16,444 nt of DNA. Source: an uncultured Caryophanales bacterium (GTDB taxonomy: Bacteria; Bacillota_I; Bacilli_A; RFN20; CAG-826). A program made the position numbers and the translations under genes. Of the stretch, positions 14,702 to 16,444 are shown in pieces. The DNA is taken from NCBI GenBank assembly GCA_937895315.1, contig CALAWM010000088.1:1-16444 (forward strand). The letters are read 5' to 3'. The notes beneath the pieces were generated by a model. That model made no database searches, was not told the DNA's origin, and saw only the letters and a program-made list of their open reading frames with translations. Numbering within the stretch: the stretch's first letter is position 1; every line of letters begins with the position of its first letter.

Positions 14702-16129
14702 ATGGTTACACATATTAAAAAAAGAGACGGTCGTCTCCAAAAATTTAACGCAAGCAAAATCGCTAATGCCATCAATAGTGCATATGGGGATAATAACGAT
14801 GTCCAAAGTTTACTTTACGCCGCGGAAATCGCTAACACCTTAAACACAAATTACGAAGGGACGATTGATATTGAAGTAGTCCAAGACGAAGTCGAAAAGT
14901 ACTTAATGAAGAAAGACCAAGTCATCGCCAAACGATATATTCTTTATCGGAAAGATCGGGAACGGATTCGTAACGCCAAAGGTACGGTTTTTAACTATAA
15001 AAAATTAGTTGAAGATTATCTTCACGTCAATGACTGGCGCGTCAAAGAAAATTCGACCGTCAATTATTCGTTAGGCGGTCTTATTATTAGTAATAGCGGG
15101 GCTGTTACCGCCAATTACTGGTTAAGTGAAGTATATGATGAAGCAACGGCCAACGCCCATCGCAGCGCCGCCATTCACATTCACGATTTAAGTATGCTCG
15201 CCGCTTATTGCGCCGGCTGGGACATTGAACGGATTATTAAAGACGGCGTCGGCGGGGTTGAAGGTAAAATCACTAGTAAACCTGCCAAACATTTATTCAC
15301 CTTAAGTAACCAACTCGTAAACTTCCTTGGCATCATGCAAAATGAATGGGCAGGCGCACAAGCTTTTAGTAGTTTTGACACCTATCTTGCCCCATTTGTT
15401 AAAGCCGATAATCTTACATATAAACAAACAAAACAAGCGATTCAATCCTTCGTCTTTGGCGTCAATACCCCGAGTCGCTGGGGCTCACAAGCACCATTTA
15501 GTAACATTACTTTAGACTGGACCGTTCCTAATGATTTAGCCGAACGGAACGCGATTGTCGGCGGCGAAGAAATGGATTTCAAATATAAAGACTGCCAAAA
15601 AGAAATGGATATGATCAACAAGGCTTTCTTAGAAGTAATGATTGAAGGAGACGCGAACGGTCGTGGTTTCCAATATCCAATTCCAACCTACTCCATTACG
15701 AAAGAATTTGATTGGAGTGAAAGTGAAAATAACCGCTTACTCTTTGAAATGACGGCCAAATACGGTACCCCATACTTTAGTAACTATATTAATAGTGATA
15801 TGGAACCAAGTGATGTTCGGAGTATGTGCTGCCGCTTACGGCTTGACTTACGGGAATTACGGAAAAAAGGTGGCGGCTTCTTTGGCGCCGGAAGTAATAC
15901 TGGTTCAGTCGGAGTCGTTACCCTTAATATGCCACGTTTAGCCTATTTAAGTGCCACCGAAAATGATTTCTTTACCGAACTTAATCGACTCATGGATTTA
16001 AGTGCAAGAAGTTTAAAAACGAAACGAGATGTCGTTGCCAAATTACTCGTTGATGGCCTCTATCCTTATACCAAAGTATATTTAGGAAACTTTGATAACC
16101 ATTTCTCACAATTGGTCTCGTTGGGATGA
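14702..16129 (+). CDS. nrdD: Anaerobic ribonucleoside-triphosphate reductase NrdD, N-terminal part up to a frame break
   Basis: The oxygen-sensitive, glycyl-radical ribonucleotide reductase that makes deoxynucleotides during anaerobic growth. Residues 1-90 form an ATP-cone regulatory domain (THIKKRDGRLQKFNASKI ... QVIAKRYILYRKDRERIR). The catalytic barrel follows, with IHIHDLSMLAAYCAGWDI, NQLVNFLGIMQNEWAGAQAFSSFDTYLAP, RSMCCRLRLDLREL (two Cys) and GSNTGSVGVVTLNMPRLAYLS, all typical of NrdD. The frame is correct to about residue 469 (NHFS), then reads out of frame into a TGA at 16127-16129. The family continues NHFSTIGLVGMNEACLN, which appears in the next frame from 16108, so one base (an A beside 16108) is missing. 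The start has GAGGAGG four bases upstream. It needs the activase NrdG, which is not in this window. Confidence 0.9.
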   Translation: MVTHIKKRDGRLQKFNASKIANAINSAYGDNNDVQSLLYAAEIANTLNTNYEGTIDIEVVQDEVEKYLMKKDQVIAKRYILYRKDRERIRNAKGTVFNYKKLVEDYLHVNDWRVKENSTVNYSLGGLIISNSGAVTANYWLSEVYDEATANAHRSAAIHIHDLSMLAAYCAGWDIERIIKDGVGGVEGKITSKPAKHLFTLSNQLVNFLGIMQNEWAGAQAFSSFDTYLAPFVKADNLTYKQTKQAIQSFVFGVNTPSRWGSQAPFSNITLDWTVPNDLAERNAIVGGEEMDFKYKDCQKEMDMINKAFLEVMIEGDANGRGFQYPIPTYSITKEFDWSESENNRLLFEMTAKYGTPYFSNYINSDMEPSDVRSMCCRLRLDLRELRKKGGGFFGAGSNTGSVGVVTLNMPRLAYLSATENDFFTELNRLMDLSARSLKTKRDVVAKLLVDGLYPYTKVYLGNFDNHFSQLVSLG

Positions 16130-16444
16130 ATGAAGCATGCTTAAACGCCAAATGGTTAAAGAAAGATTTAACAACGAAAGAAGGCCAAGCCTTCACCGTT
16201 AAAGTATTAAATCATATGCGCGAAAGATTAAGTGATTATCAAGAATTATATGGTGATCTTTATAACTTAGAAGCGACCCCAGCGGAAAGTACGGCTTATC
16301 GCTTTGCTAAACACGATAAAAAGAATTTCCCGGATATTATTACCGCGGTTGCTGCGGATGGGACACCATTTTACACCAATAGCAGTCACTTACCAGTCGG
16401 CTACACCGAAACCGTCAGCGAAGCGCTCGCCATTCAAGATGAAA
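16108..16444 (+). CDS. nrdD: NrdD continuation after the frame break (3' end outside window)
   Basis: In the -1 frame relative to the upstream part, codons from 16108 read TIGLVGMNEACLN..., the direct family continuation of NHFS. The frame stays open for 112 codons to the window end, through LYNLEATPAESTAYRFAKHDKK and YTNSSHLPVGYTETVSEAL, both highly typical of anaerobic reductases. An independent start at the ATG at 16126 is unlikely because no ribosome site precedes it. The C-terminal zinc site and the glycyl-radical segment lie beyond the window. If the missing base is a sequencing error, this and the preceding entry are one intact gene; if real, the reductase is inactivated. Confidence 0.85.

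Noticed and set aside
16095..16130. Programmed -1 frameshift in nrdD
   Set aside because: The bases around 16105-16111 do not form an X XXY YYZ slippery heptamer, and NrdD is not known to be recoded.
1..16444. UGA read as tryptophan (mycoplasma code)
   Set aside because: All coding frames close properly under the standard code and all Trp codons are TGG, so there is no positive evidence for reassignment in this window.

Overview
The window looks like a piece of a low-GC Bacillota genome, probably an uncultured Bacilli lineage related to the wall-poor or Mollicutes-like groups; this placement is inference. The signs are strong purine-rich Shine-Dalgarno sites (GGAGG type), tight gene packing with overlapping starts and stops, A+T-rich intergenic DNA with intrinsic terminators, TGG for every tryptophan, and only TAA or TAG as stops of intact genes. 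The content is mostly metabolic and transport genes. I see no CRISPR array, prophage, insertion sequence, rRNA or tRNA.

Layout. Positions 1-3100 hold a plus-strand run: the end of a GNAT-like protein, a PlsC-type acyltransferase with a zinc ribbon, and a GltS-family sodium/glutamate symporter, closed by a terminator. A promoter and a yybP-ykoY (Mn2+-sensing) riboswitch at 3153-3306 then lead into a P-type Ca2+/Mn2+ ATPase (3313-5988) with its own terminator. Next comes a secreted endonuclease I with an Ig-like domain and a C-terminal membrane anchor (6126-7406). It converges, with no spacer, on a minus-strand lipoprotein with two thioredoxin-like domains, whose reading frame is broken near 8149-8154.

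The centre is a compact polyamine-uptake operon, potA-potB-potC-potD (8681-13335). All junctions overlap, and a HI0933-family flavoprotein (13335-14462) is coupled to its end. After a 239-base gap with a weak terminator and a promoter comes nrdD, the anaerobic ribonucleotide reductase. It carries a one-base frame break at about 16108 and runs off the window.

How it works together: the genes suggest an anaerobe that imports glutamate and polyamines, exports Ca2+ or Mn2+ under metal-responsive translational control, makes phospholipid, and keeps nucleases, redox proteins and binding proteins anchored at its surface. The best signals for a second look are the Mn2+ riboswitch with its readable sequestering hairpin, a surface-anchoring style (C-terminal transmembrane helix plus basic tail) shared by the nuclease and PotD, the double-thioredoxin lipoprotein, and a PotA with a duplicated C-terminal TOBE-like unit. 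Two single-base frame breaks in 16 kb point to either assembly error or gene decay. I found no clearly new multi-gene system.
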